A stretch of DNA of 47,421 nucleotides, from the NCBI GenBank assembly GCA_039208375.1, contig JBCCRC010000022.1, positions 1 through 47,421 of the forward strand. Reading direction: 5' to 3'. Of the stretch, positions 16,687 to 24,550 are shown in pieces. A program made the position numbers and the translations under genes. Numbering within the stretch: position 1 is the first letter of the stretch; the number at the start of each line of letters is the position of its first letter. This DNA comes from JANQPC01 sp039208375 (GTDB lineage Bacteria > Pseudomonadota > Alphaproteobacteria > Rhodobacterales > Rhodobacteraceae). Below the pieces are notes generated by a model that worked only from the letters and a program-made list of their open reading frames with translations, ran no database searches and was not told the origin of the DNA.

Positions 16687-17358
16687 ATGACCAGCCGCAT
16701 GCTGGCGATAGTGGCCCTAATGGCGGCCCTCGCCGCGCCCCTCCCCGCTTTCGCCCAGACCGATGAAAGCGCCGACAGCGACGCCGAGACAGAGGCGCCC
16801 GAAACCGAAGCGCCAGAGGGCGATGCCGCGGAAACCGAGACGCCGCCGCCGGGCGGCGGGCTTTCCACAGGCGAGGTGGTCAGCAACGATCCGCAACCGG
16901 GCGAAACCTACATCTCGGAAACCCATGGCGATTGGGAGGTGCGCTGCATCGTGAACCCGCAGGGCACCGATCCCTGCCAGCTGTACCAGATGCTGACCGA
17001 TCCTGAAGGAGCGCCGGTGGCGGAGATGAGCCTTTTCCCGGTGAACGATGGCGGCCCTGCTGAAGCCGGAGCTACGATCATCACCCCGCTTGAGACGCTT
17101 CTCACCGAGCAAGTCACCATCGCGATCGATAGTGACCCGGCCAAGCGCTACCCTTTCAGCTTCTGCACCCCGGTGGGATGCTTCGCGCGGATCGGGCTAA
17201 CGGGCGACGATCTGGCCGCTATGCGCCGGGGCATCGAGGGCCGCCTGCGCATCGTGCCCGCTGCCGCGCCCGATCGTCAGGTAGTTGTGGCGCTCTCGCT
17301 CACGGGGTTCACCGACGGGTTCAACGCCCTGCGCGAAGCGGCGGCCGCTGAGGAATAG
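16687..17358 (+). CDS. Invasion-associated locus B (IalB) family protein, exported
   Basis: A 223-residue periplasmic protein. A signal peptide (MTSRMLAIVALMAALAAPLPAFAQ, cleavage after AFA) is followed by a long acidic, Glu/Pro-rich disordered segment (residues about 25-65) and then an IalB domain: the ETYISETHGDWEVRCIVNPQGTDPCQLYQ opening and the SFCTPVGCFARIGL block, whose cysteines probably form disulfides. The family was named from Bartonella invasion but is widespread in free-living alphaproteobacteria, where its role is unclear. The start at 16687 is preferred over 16639 because it places the signal peptide at the N-terminus. Confidence 0.87.
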   Translation: MTSRMLAIVALMAALAAPLPAFAQTDESADSDAETEAPETEAPEGDAAETETPPPGGGLSTGEVVSNDPQPGETYISETHGDWEVRCIVNPQGTDPCQLYQMLTDPEGAPVAEMSLFPVNDGGPAEAGATIITPLETLLTEQVTIAIDSDPAKRYPFSFCTPVGCFARIGLTGDDLAAMRRGIEGRLRIVPAAAPDRQVVVALSLTGFTDGFNALREAAAAEE

Positions 17359-17359
17359 G

Positions 17360-17401
17360 CTGGCGCAAGCCAGGCGGGCGGGGCACACATCCCCGCCTGC
17401 C
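17360..17401. terminator. Probable bidirectional terminator between the IalB and DUF1127 genes
   Basis: Two adjacent hairpins fill the gap between two convergent genes: a small CTGGC-GCAA-GCCAG stem with a GNRA tetraloop (17360-17373) and a longer GC-rich stem pairing 17373-17383 with 17391-17401, 11 bp with one G-T pair. They share a base, so only one may form at a time. No clear T-tract follows on either side. Confidence 0.5.
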
Positions 17402-17417
17402 CCGAACCGGCGCTCAC

Positions 17418-17681
17418 TCAGCACTCACGCCCCGGCAAAACGCCATTGCGCCGAAACTGGTGCCGGCTTGCGCGGACTTGGTCGCGCGTCAAGCCAATGT
17501 CGCGCAGCATGTGGTCTGACATGGTCATCAGCTCATCAAACTCACCAAGCACCTTCTGCCGCAATGCCTCACGATGAATCCGCCGTCTTACCGCGCGCGT
17601 AATGCGTTGGCGCCACGGCAGCGGTTCCTCACACTCTGTGGCGGTGTGGCCGGACAGGCCGAAGGGTAAGTGCGTCTGCAT
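17418..17681 (-). CDS. DUF1127 domain protein
   Basis: A small basic 87-residue protein. The C-terminal half carries the DUF1127 signature: a helix (LRQKVLGEFDELMTMSDHMLRDIGLTRDQVRAS) with the L-x-D-I-G-L-T-R motif. Family members in alphaproteobacteria have been linked to phosphate, small-RNA or stress-related regulation and can bind RNA, but no single role fits all. This one is longer than the usual 45-70 residues, with an extra N-terminal 40 residues of mixed composition. GGAG lies six bases ahead of the ATG. It is convergent with the IalB gene and divergent from the Lrp/AsnC regulator. Confidence 0.85.
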   Translation of the reverse strand: MQTHLPFGLSGHTATECEEPLPWRQRITRAVRRRIHREALRQKVLGEFDELMTMSDHMLRDIGLTRDQVRASRHQFRRNGVLPGREC

Positions 17682-17871
17682 CGTTGTCTCCAGTCAATGC
17701 GACCCCGCACCACCGCACAGGGCCGTGCGGCGGGGGCCGCAGGCGAAGGCCCGCGGCGTTAGGGAATGGTTGGCGATATCGGCCCAACAGTGGGGCCGTG
17801 GCTCGTTATAAGCTGGCGTCTGCGCGATCGGATCGCGAATTTACCGCAAGCAGAAATAAAAATTCGCGCAT

Positions 17872-18381
17872 ATGTCGAAAAGATGCGAGAGTCTCGTACT
17901 GCATGAGAAAAAGGTGCGCGCATTGGACGATCTCGATACCTTTGACTGGCAAATCCTCTCGCTGATGGAGATCGACGCGCGCCAAACCGGGCAGCAGCTC
18001 TCCGAGGCGATCGGTCTCTCGCCGGCCGCCTGCCTGCGCCGGTTGCAGCGGCTGAGGAAAATCGGTGCCATCGAACGCGAGGTGGCGGTGATCAACCCCG
18101 CCTACCGGCGCAAGGGCACCCAGATCATCGTGCTGCTCACTATCGAGCGCCACAACCTCAAGCGCATACAGATCTTGATGAACCGGTTTGGCACCCACCC
18201 GGATGTGGAGCGGGTCTGGTCTGTCACCGGTAATGACGACATCGTACTGTTTCTGAACTGCGAGTCGATGGAGGCGTTTTCGGATTTTGCGGATGCCTAC
18301 CTCTTTGAGCCGCCGGTCGAAGGCTTCTTGAGCCTTGTGGTGTTGAAAGAGCTGACACGGACGGTGCCACGCGCGGGCTGA
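17872..18381 (+). CDS. Lrp/AsnC-family transcriptional regulator
   Basis: Has the two Lrp/AsnC parts: an N-terminal winged helix-turn-helix (LDTFDWQILSLMEIDARQTGQQLSEAIGLSPAACLRRLQRLRKIGAI) and a C-terminal RAM/ligand-binding domain (TQIIVLLTIERHN to the end), with the typical V-x-G-x-x-D-I-V-L segment (VTGNDDIVLFL). It probably responds to an amino acid, unidentified. The ATG at 17872 gives 169 residues but lacks a ribosome-binding site; a TTG at 17923 has AAGGTG five bases ahead and gives 152 residues starting at LDDLDTFDWQIL, which fits the family better. I keep the longer frame as outer limit. Divergent from DUF1127, whose promoter lies in the same 190-bp gap. Confidence 0.9.
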   Translation: MSKRCESLVLHEKKVRALDDLDTFDWQILSLMEIDARQTGQQLSEAIGLSPAACLRRLQRLRKIGAIEREVAVINPAYRRKGTQIIVLLTIERHNLKRIQILMNRFGTHPDVERVWSVTGNDDIVLFLNCESMEAFSDFADAYLFEPPVEGFLSLVVLKELTRTVPRAG

Positions 18382-18426
18382 CCGGCAAGGCCGTGCGCAG
18401 AGGGGTGTAGGGCGTTATGGTTCCGA

Positions 18427-19146
18427 ATGGATCTCTTCGGCTCAGCCCTTCAGGACTATCACGCAGGCGCGCGGGGGCAGATGCTGACGATCCGGCGCGA
18501 CGATGGGCATGTAGATACACATGACCCGGGCATCTACTTCGCTGAAGAGCCCTTTGCGCATGAGGTGGAGCTTCTCGCGCTGGCTGAGGGCCCAGTGCTC
18601 GATGTTGGATGCGGTGCGGGCCGCACGCTTTTGTGGCTCTCCAAACAAGGGGTGGAGGCCACCGGCATCGACGTGTCGCCCGGCGCCGCCGCTGTGGCGC
18701 GCGCGAGGGGGTGCCGGGATGTGCGGGGAACCGATGTCTTGGCGGCAGATTACAGCGTTGTTCCCGCAGCCGCGTTTCAAACGATTATTCTCTTCGGGAA
18801 CAATGTCGGCATCGGTGGCACGATCGACGGCGCGGAGTTAATGCTGCGCCGGCTGGAGAGCGCAACGAAGGCGGGTGGCCGCCTTCTGGTGACAGGGCTC
18901 GACATTGCGAAGACTTCGGCCCCCCATCACCTCGCATACCATCAGAAGAATCGCGATCGCGGGCGCCCCATCGGCGAGATCAGAATGCGGTTCGAATATG
19001 AGGGCGCCGTTGGCGCATGGGTGCCCTGGTTCCACCCCGAGCCGCCAGACATGCTCACCATAGCCAAAAATACGGGGTGGCGCCTTGAACGACACATGCC
19101 TGCGGTGGGCCCCTTCTTTGGCGCGGTCTTCCGGAAAGTGCAGTAG
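18427..19146 (+). CDS. Class I SAM-dependent methyltransferase
   Basis: A 239-residue cytoplasmic methyltransferase. The SAM-binding motif I is clear (VLDVGCGAGRTLLWLSKQG, about residues 57-75), followed by the acidic residue of motif II in ATGIDVSPGA and a later motif (QTIILFGNNVGIGGTIDGAELMLRRLESATKAGGRLLVTG). The substrate is not evident; the C-terminal half (HPEPPDMLTIAKNTGWRLERHMP) resembles small-molecule methyltransferases. It follows the Lrp/AsnC regulator by 45 bases in the same direction and may share its transcript. Confidence 0.87.
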   Translation: MDLFGSALQDYHAGARGQMLTIRRDDGHVDTHDPGIYFAEEPFAHEVELLALAEGPVLDVGCGAGRTLLWLSKQGVEATGIDVSPGAAAVARARGCRDVRGTDVLAADYSVVPAAAFQTIILFGNNVGIGGTIDGAELMLRRLESATKAGGRLLVTGLDIAKTSAPHHLAYHQKNRDRGRPIGEIRMRFEYEGAVGAWVPWFHPEPPDMLTIAKNTGWRLERHMPAVGPFFGAVFRKVQ

Positions 19147-19352
19147 CATGGACGCCTCGCGGACATGGGCGCTCGACCCCACAAATGACCTAAAAAACCG
19201 CGTTGACGCGCGCGAATTTGTTTGAATGCACGGCATTCGCCCCGAAAATTCTGCGATTGCGCACAAAACTTGCCACATTTCCCCGTCAAACGGCCCGTCG
19301 GTAGGGAAACAATTCTCTGTTGATCGAGCAATTTGCATTCGGAGTAAGCACA

Positions 19353-19871
19353 ATGGCAACGAAGACGAAAGCGGCGACAACGCCGAAGGCGCCGGCAAAG
19401 ACGAAGGCGCCCGCGCCCGCCGCAACGGCCAAACGCACGGCCACTGCCAAGCCCAAGACCGCCGCCAAGACGCCGGCAAAGGCGAAGGCCCCCGCGAAGG
19501 CCAAGGTGACGGCGAAAGCCGCGACCTCCGCCAAGCCGAAGACCGCCGCAAAGGCGCCCACCAAGGCGAAAGCGCCCGCGAAAACGAAGACCGCAGGCAA
19601 GGCGAAGACGGCACCCAAAACCGCTTCTACGCCCGCCACCAAGGCCAAAGCGAAAACGAACGGCGCCGCTTCGGCCCGCAACGTGCGCAAGTTCACCGCA
19701 CCGCAGAGCCAAGATTTCACGATTGCCGACAATTCGGGAATCGTTGGTCAGGTGCGCATCAAGCCGAACGCAGTGGCCTGGAAGCCGAAGCGTGCGAAGG
19801 CCTATCACCAGATCTCGCTGGAGCAGCTCGCTGCCTTCGCCGCCGAGCATGGCCGCCAGGTTCAGCAGTAA
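19353..19871 (+). CDS. Histone H1-like Lys/Ala/Pro-rich protein with C-terminal domain
   Basis: The 172-residue protein has two very different parts. Residues 1 to about 108 are almost only Lys, Ala, Thr and Pro in irregular PAKAK/TAAK repeats, like histone H1 tails and bacterial H1-like proteins, and would bind DNA or RNA by charge. Residues 109-172 are of normal composition (QDFTIADNSGIVGQVRIKPN, then AWKPKRAKAYHQISLEQLAAF) and look like a small folded domain with strands and a terminal helix, which I do not recognise. The start at 19353 has GGAG eight bases upstream; 19320 does not. Likely nucleoid-associated, but no function is shown. The gene lies alone, with a 206-bp AT-richer region ahead of it. 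Confidence 0.8.
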   Translation: MATKTKAATTPKAPAKTKAPAPAATAKRTATAKPKTAAKTPAKAKAPAKAKVTAKAATSAKPKTAAKAPTKAKAPAKTKTAGKAKTAPKTASTPATKAKAKTNGAASARNVRKFTAPQSQDFTIADNSGIVGQVRIKPNAVAWKPKRAKAYHQISLEQLAAFAAEHGRQVQQ

Positions 19872-19937
19872 CACCGTCAGGCGGGTTTGAGCGCGGGCCA
19901 GACGCGCCCGCGCCCTCCCACAAAGCCGCCAACGCCG

Positions 19938-19963
19938 CGCCCGCCCCAGCCTCGGGGCGGGCG
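19938..19963. terminator. GC-rich hairpin between convergent genes
   Basis: A perfect 10-bp stem (19938-19947 with 19954-19963) with a six-base loop lies between the stop codons of the histone-like gene and the ketoacyl synthase gene. There is no T-tract on either strand, so termination is likely but not certain. Confidence 0.45.
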
Positions 19964-19977
19964 TGCGCCGTTCTCCG

Positions 19978-21186
19978 TCAGGCCGCCTTCAGCGCGAGCA
20001 CGGCGTTGAGGCCACCGAATGCAAATGCGTTCGAGAGCACAACATCGACTGACGCCTCGCGCGCCGTGTTCGGAACAACATCGAGCGCGCATTCGGGATC
20101 GGGCTCTTGATATCCGATGGTAGGCGCAATCACGCCATCGCGCAGCGCCATGATGCAGGCCAGAAGCTCCACCGCTCCGGTGCCGCCGATGAGGTGGCCG
20201 TGCATGGACTTGGTCGATGAAATCATCAGTCGATCCGCATGCGCGCCGAACACATCTGCGACCGCCGCGCATTCAGTTTTGTCATTTGCAGCCGTGCCCG
20301 TGCCATGGGCATTGATATAGCCGACTGCCTCAGGCTCCACGCGTGCATCCTTCAAGGCGCCGGTGATCGCGCGGGCCGCACCCTGTTTGGAGGGCATCAC
20401 AATATCGGCGGCATCCGATGACATTGAGAATCCCACGACTTCCGCCAAAATTTCGGCCCCGCGCTTTTTGGCATGTGCCATCTCTTCGAAAACGAAGACG
20501 CCAGCGCCCTCGCCCTGCACCATACCGTTGCGGGTGGCCGAGAACGGGCGGCAGGCATCTTTCGACATGACGCGCAGGCCTTCCCACGCCTTTACCCCGC
20601 CGAAGCAAAGCATTGATTCCGATCCGCCGGTGACCATCACGCGCGCGGCACCCGAGCGAACGAGCCAGAACGCCTGGCCCATGGCGTGGTTCGAGGAGGC
20701 GCAAGCGGTGGCAACCGTGAAAGAGGGGCCCTTAAGGTTCCACTCCATCGAAACATGGCTGGCGGCAGCGTTGTTCATCAGTTTCGGGATTACGAAGGGG
20801 TGGACGCGGTTTTTTCCCTCTTCGTAAACGGCGCGGTAGTTTTCATCCTGGGTGTTCAGCCCTCCGCCGGACGTGCCGAAAACCACGCCGGCCTCGGCGG
20901 CAAGCTGACCCGAAAACGCAAGGCCCGATTGCCCGATGGCTTCACGCGCGGCCAGAAGCGTGAATTGCGTATAGCGATCGTAAAGCGCCTGCTGCTGGCG
21001 ATTGAAATGGGTGTCGGGCTCATAGCCTTTCACCTGACCGCCAATCTTGATCATCAGCCGATCCACATCGCGGATATCAAGATCGCCAATGCCGCAACGG
21101 CCCTCGGCCATCGCCTCCAGCGTTTCGGGCACCGACGCCCCAAGAGGGTTGATCGTTCCGGCCCCAGTGATGACGACGCGCTTCAC
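19978..21186 (-). CDS. Beta-ketoacyl-ACP synthase, FabF/NodE-like
   Basis: Condenses acyl groups with malonyl-ACP. The 402-residue protein has the complete catalytic set of the KAS II group: Cys162 in TACASSNHAMG, His294 in NAHGTGT, Lys326 and His331 in SSTKSMHGHLIGG, and the C-terminal NAFAFGGLNAVL loop. It begins MKRVVITGAGTINPLG. The gene is not the housekeeping fabF by context, which usually sits behind acpP: here it is coupled by ATGA to a distinct acyl carrier protein and lies downstream of lpxD. That suggests a dedicated acyl chain, perhaps for lipid A, which is inference. Confidence 0.93.
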   Translation of the reverse strand: MKRVVITGAGTINPLGASVPETLEAMAEGRCGIGDLDIRDVDRLMIKIGGQVKGYEPDTHFNRQQQALYDRYTQFTLLAAREAIGQSGLAFSGQLAAEAGVVFGTSGGGLNTQDENYRAVYEEGKNRVHPFVIPKLMNNAAASHVSMEWNLKGPSFTVATACASSNHAMGQAFWLVRSGAARVMVTGGSESMLCFGGVKAWEGLRVMSKDACRPFSATRNGMVQGEGAGVFVFEEMAHAKKRGAEILAEVVGFSMSSDAADIVMPSKQGAARAITGALKDARVEPEAVGYINAHGTGTAANDKTECAAVADVFGAHADRLMISSTKSMHGHLIGGTGAVELLACIMALRDGVIAPTIGYQEPDPECALDVVPNTAREASVDVVLSNAFAFGGLNAVLALKAA

Positions 21187-21446
21187 GCCTTCTGTTTGGC
21201 CACAAGGCCCTCGACCGCCGCGATGATCGCCGCGACGGAGGAGATATCAAATTCGGACTTCTCGGGTTCGTTGGCGTTGAAGGGCACCTGAATATCGAAG
21301 GCCTCTTCGATCGAGAAGATTGACTCGACGAGCCCCATACTGTCGATCCCCAGATCTTCCAGCGATTGTTCCATGGAGATATCAGAGGGCTCCAACACCG
21401 CCTGTTCGGCGATGATTTCGATCACCTGTTGCCTGACATTCGCCAT
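21183..21446 (-). CDS. Acyl carrier protein
   Basis: An 87-residue acidic helical protein with the phosphopantetheine attachment Ser36 in the motif LGIDSMGLVES (the common form has Leu after the Ser; here Met). Helix I (MANVRQQVIEIIAEQAVL) and helix III/IV regions fit the ACP fold. The C-terminal part (KSEFDISSVAAIIAAVEGLVAKQ) is slightly longer than in AcpP, as in specialised carriers such as NodF or AcpXL. Its stop overlaps the start of the ketoacyl synthase by ATGA, and it follows lpxD by 30 bases, so the three genes form one operon. Confidence 0.92.
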   Translation of the reverse strand: MANVRQQVIEIIAEQAVLEPSDISMEQSLEDLGIDSMGLVESIFSIEEAFDIQVPFNANEPEKSEFDISSVAAIIAAVEGLVAKQKA

Positions 21447-21476
21447 AACCGTCTCTCACCCCGATGTGGCGCTCAT

Positions 21477-22580
21477 TTAGTCATTCTCACCCGGCTTTAA
21501 AACCGCTTTCTGAAGCGCCTTGACCTCACGGAAGAGGCGCGGCAGGCGTCGCAGGTTCTTGGTTGCCTCGATCTGTGCATCCATCTTCATCGCGGGGCTG
21601 CCAAGCACCATGCGGCCCGCGGGCACGTTGGAAAACATCTTTGTGGCACCGCCCGCAACAACATCGTCTCCCACGAAAATGTTGTCGGACACCCCGCACT
21701 GACCGCCCAGCACCACGCGGTCGCCGATCCGGGCCGATCCGGCAATCCCCACCTGGCCGCAGAGCAGACAATCGGCACCCACCTCCACGTTATGGCCGAT
21801 ATGTACAAGGTTATCGATCTTGGTGCCGGTTCCGATGCGGGTGGCGCGGATGGTGCCCCGGTCAATCGTGGTATTCGCGCCGATCTCAACGTCGTCACCA
21901 ACTTCAACGGCGCCGAGGGAGTGAATGCGCGTCCAGCTCTGCGGGCCCGCCGGCGCGCCTGCGCTTTGCGCGGCGCCGAGGCTTTCGCGTGTGCGCTCGG
22001 CACTCGATTTCTCTGGCGTCACAAAGCTGAAACCGTCTGAGCCCACGACGGCGCCGGGCTGGGCGATCATGCGGTTCCCGATCACAACGCGCGCGCCTAT
22101 CCGTGCGCCGTCAAGAAGAAGTGCGTCATCGCCGATCTGCGCCCCTTCGCCAATCGAGACATGGGGCGCAATACGCGCGCGCGCGCCGATCCGCACGCCG
22201 CGACCGATCACAACGAAGGGACCGATGGCGGCGCCCGCCCCGATCTCGGCGGCGGGGTCAATCACTGCCATGGTGTGGCGGCCTAGTGCAATTTCGGGCC
22301 CGGGATCCATGAGTTGCGTGAGGCCAGACAGCGCGTAGCGCGGGCGGGGCACGATGATCGCGGCCTCAAGGCCCAGCGCCGCCCAATCGGCGCCATCCCA
22401 CACGATGGCCGCACGCGCCGCCCCGGCCTTCAGACCGTCGGCATATTTGGGATCCATCGCAAGGGCGAGGTGATCCGGGCCCGCCGCCGCCGGCTCTGAT
22501 GGGGCGGTAACCGTGAGATCAGTGTTTCCGAGGGCGCTGGCGCCCAGCGCCCCGGCGATGTCTCTGATGCTGTAAGGCAT
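21477..22580 (-). CDS. lpxD: UDP-3-O-(3-hydroxyacyl)glucosamine N-acyltransferase
   Basis: Third step of lipid A synthesis: transfers a 3-hydroxyacyl chain from ACP to the 2-amino group of UDP-3-O-acylglucosamine. The 367 residues comprise an N-terminal uridine-binding domain (about 1-100), a left-handed beta helix of many hexapeptide repeats ([I/V]GAxAxI and similar, about 105-320) and a C-terminal helical part (IEATKNLRRLPRLFREVKALQKAV). The catalytic His is in the block KIDNLVHIGHNVEVG. It starts MPYSIRDIAGALGA as expected. An insertion after SFVTPEK (Ala/Ser-rich, about 20 residues) interrupts the helix. A strong hairpin lies immediately ahead of the start codon. Confidence 0.96.
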   Translation of the reverse strand: MPYSIRDIAGALGASALGNTDLTVTAPSEPAAAGPDHLALAMDPKYADGLKAGAARAAIVWDGADWAALGLEAAIIVPRPRYALSGLTQLMDPGPEIALGRHTMAVIDPAAEIGAGAAIGPFVVIGRGVRIGARARIAPHVSIGEGAQIGDDALLLDGARIGARVVIGNRMIAQPGAVVGSDGFSFVTPEKSSAERTRESLGAAQSAGAPAGPQSWTRIHSLGAVEVGDDVEIGANTTIDRGTIRATRIGTGTKIDNLVHIGHNVEVGADCLLCGQVGIAGSARIGDRVVLGGQCGVSDNIFVGDDVVAGGATKMFSNVPAGRMVLGSPAMKMDAQIEATKNLRRLPRLFREVKALQKAVLKPGEND

Positions 22581-22582
22581 GG

Positions 22583-22608
22583 CTCGGCCCCTCAGGTGAG
22601 GGGCCGAG
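22583..22608 (-). promoter_or_regulatory. Perfect hairpin covering the lpxD ribosome-binding site
   Basis: In the 30 bases between the L,D-transpeptidase stop and the lpxD start lies a perfect 12-bp inverted repeat with a two-base loop (22583-22594 with 22597-22608). On the lpxD strand the 3' arm contains GAGGGG, the best ribosome-binding site for lpxD, and ends two bases before its ATG. It may work as a T-less terminator for the upstream gene, a translational gate for lpxD, or both. Confidence 0.7.
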
Positions 22609-22610
22609 AT

Positions 22611-24224
22611 TTAGCCCTGAACGGCGCGGAGCGAAACCCCGGCGTTCTGCATCGCCTCGAAGATCCGCGCATCCCGCCCGTAGATATCGGCGCGGAACTG
22701 AATGTTGCCTTTCGCCTGCGTGAACGCGGTGCGGTAGACGATGTGCACCGGCACCGGCTTGTCGAGCGGCACGATGGTTTGTTCGCCCGAGTTCAGAATC
22801 CGCTGGAAATAGGGCTCGGGGTCGGCAACCTGCCGTTCAAGCAGCACATACGCGAAGTCATGGGGATCGTGCAGCCGCACGCAGCCCGACGAATACGCCC
22901 GAAATTGGCGGCTGAACAAGTGCCGGTCGGGCGTATCATGCAGATAGATCGCATGCGGGTTGGGGAACATGAACTTCACCGTGCCCAGCGCGTTGGCCCG
23001 GCCCGGGGGCTGGCGCACGGTGTAAGGGAACGTATCCTCGGTATATTGCGAGAAGTCGATCTGTTCGCGCGGCACCACGCGGCCCTGAAGGTCGATCAAC
23101 TGCAGATACTGGGCGGCCAGCGGGTTCTGCTTCAGCTTGGGCAGGTAATCGCGCCCGATAATCGAACGCGGCACCGTCCAGTCAGGATTGATCTCCATAT
23201 ACTCCATCTGGTCGGAAAACTCCGGCGTGCGCTTCTCGCGCAGACGGTTTTCTCCGATCACCGATTTCGTCTCGAACGTCACCTTGCCGTTATCGATCAG
23301 CTTGGTGCGAAAGTCGGTGAGGTTGACCCAGACATGGCGATCACCAAGACCGCCGGGCATGTTGATCCAGCGCTCGCGCTCCATTGCGACTACGATTTGA
23401 CTAAGCCGGGTGGCCGCCGAGACGTTGAGCGCATCAAGCGTGCCGCGGCCCACCACCCCGTCGGGGCGTAGTCCGTGATCCTGTTGGAAGCGCAAAAGCC
23501 CCTGCTGCATCTTGGCATCGTAGGTTTTGCTGGGCGTGCGTTTGAGATAACCCATGCGGATCAGACGGTTACGTAGCGCGACAACGGCCTCGCTCGTCTG
23601 ACCGAGTTCAATCTTCACTTCCGGAACCTTAGGGCCCCAGCCACCGCGGCCGACGACCTTTTCAAAGCGGAGCTTCTCTGTCATCAAACGGTTGTATTCC
23701 GCCGAGCGCGGCGGCAGTGCCTTGATGAAAGCCGAAGGCGTGGACCGCGCGAAGCTGTCGAGAATACTAGTGCGGCTGCGCAGGGGCTTTTTGCGCACGA
23801 TATCCGGGTCGGCGCGGCGGGGCTCGATAATCCCCGTCTGCACATCGCGGGCGTAGAGAAGGAAGAGACGGCTCATCTCCACTTCCAGCGCCCCAAGCTC
23901 AGCATCGCCGCGCACCCGGCGCAGGTTTGTGCGGATCACATCCGGCTGATAGCGCTCAGCCGGCAGGCCATGATCGCCCGCCGACTCCACTGCGCGCAAA
24001 AACTGTGTGCGGCGTTGTTTGTCGCGATTGGATTTTCCCGTCCAGATCGGCGCATAACCGTTGGCCTTGTAGAAGGCCGCGATGTCCCTGTCGCCCGCAG
24101 CCGCTTCGGCCACGGATTGTTTGAACGCGATACTCTGCGCTACGGCGGTTACTGGCGCCATCAGCAGCGATAGCGCAAGCAGCAGAAGGGCCAGCAATGG
24201 GGCCCTTTGTGTAACCGTTACCAT
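22611..24224 (-). CDS. L,D-transpeptidase, LdtD (YcbB)-like, exported
   Basis: Forms 3-3 cross-links in peptidoglycan or links lipoprotein to it. The 537-residue protein has a signal peptide/anchor (hydrophobic residues about 8-28), a long scaffold domain, a peptidoglycan-binding domain (KTYDAKMQQGLLRFQQDHGLRPDGVVGRGTLDALN) and a C-terminal YkuD domain with the catalytic motif: His in YLHDTPDR, then SSGCVRLHD with nucleophile Cys448. This long form matches E. coli LdtD rather than the short ErfK type. The start at 24224 has AGGAG five bases ahead; an adjacent ATG at 24227 is too close to it. The upstream extension to 24341 has no signal-peptide start. Confidence 0.93.
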   Translation of the reverse strand: MVTVTQRAPLLALLLLALSLLMAPVTAVAQSIAFKQSVAEAAAGDRDIAAFYKANGYAPIWTGKSNRDKQRRTQFLRAVESAGDHGLPAERYQPDVIRTNLRRVRGDAELGALEVEMSRLFLLYARDVQTGIIEPRRADPDIVRKKPLRSRTSILDSFARSTPSAFIKALPPRSAEYNRLMTEKLRFEKVVGRGGWGPKVPEVKIELGQTSEAVVALRNRLIRMGYLKRTPSKTYDAKMQQGLLRFQQDHGLRPDGVVGRGTLDALNVSAATRLSQIVVAMERERWINMPGGLGDRHVWVNLTDFRTKLIDNGKVTFETKSVIGENRLREKRTPEFSDQMEYMEINPDWTVPRSIIGRDYLPKLKQNPLAAQYLQLIDLQGRVVPREQIDFSQYTEDTFPYTVRQPPGRANALGTVKFMFPNPHAIYLHDTPDRHLFSRQFRAYSSGCVRLHDPHDFAYVLLERQVADPEPYFQRILNSGEQTIVPLDKPVPVHIVYRTAFTQAKGNIQFRADIYGRDARIFEAMQNAGVSLRAVQG

Positions 24225-24550
24225 CATAACTCCTCTAATCGCGAGCAGCCCCGGCGCCGGTGTAGCGCGCGGCACCCCTTCCCCCAAACCGATTAGAGCA
24301 CATCCGGAGCCAATCCGGGAGTCACTGTCGCCTGATTGCAACGGATCGCCGCAGAAGAATTATCCCCACCAATTGACCATGGACTGAGCAAATTTCCGCT
24401 CAGATCGTGGCATTGGTGCGATTTGTTAACCAAAGTTCTTGGATAATGAAGGCCCCTGTGGAATACCGTCCACGCGCCTGGGGATGAGGCAGCAACCAAA
24501 GCCGCGTGTCAAACGCGGCGAACCGAAGCGACGGGACGCGCTGAAGACAT
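24225..24550. other. Divergent promoter region between the L,D-transpeptidase and DUF882 genes
   Basis: No protein-like frame. This AT-richer 326-base region must contain two opposed promoters; I cannot fix -35/-10 elements. It holds the 13-base motif at 24420-24432 that recurs ahead of the lytic transglycosylase gene, and a TTATCCCCA (24360-24368) that is one base off a DnaA box. Confidence 0.5.
24420..24432 (+). promoter_or_regulatory. GATTTGTTAACCA motif, shared with the transglycosylase promoter region
   Basis: These 13 bases occur identically on the minus strand at 9212-9224. In both cases the motif points toward a gene for a peptidoglycan-cutting enzyme: here the DUF882 gene 118 bases downstream, there the lytic transglycosylase 33 bases downstream. 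TTAACCA matches seven of eight bases of the CtrA half-site TTAACCAT. Confidence 0.4.

Noticed and set aside
19380..19660. Short repeated units in the histone-like gene, which at first look like a tandem or CRISPR-like repeat
   Set aside because: The units are irregular Lys/Ala/Pro codons in one frame with no constant spacer; it is protein composition.
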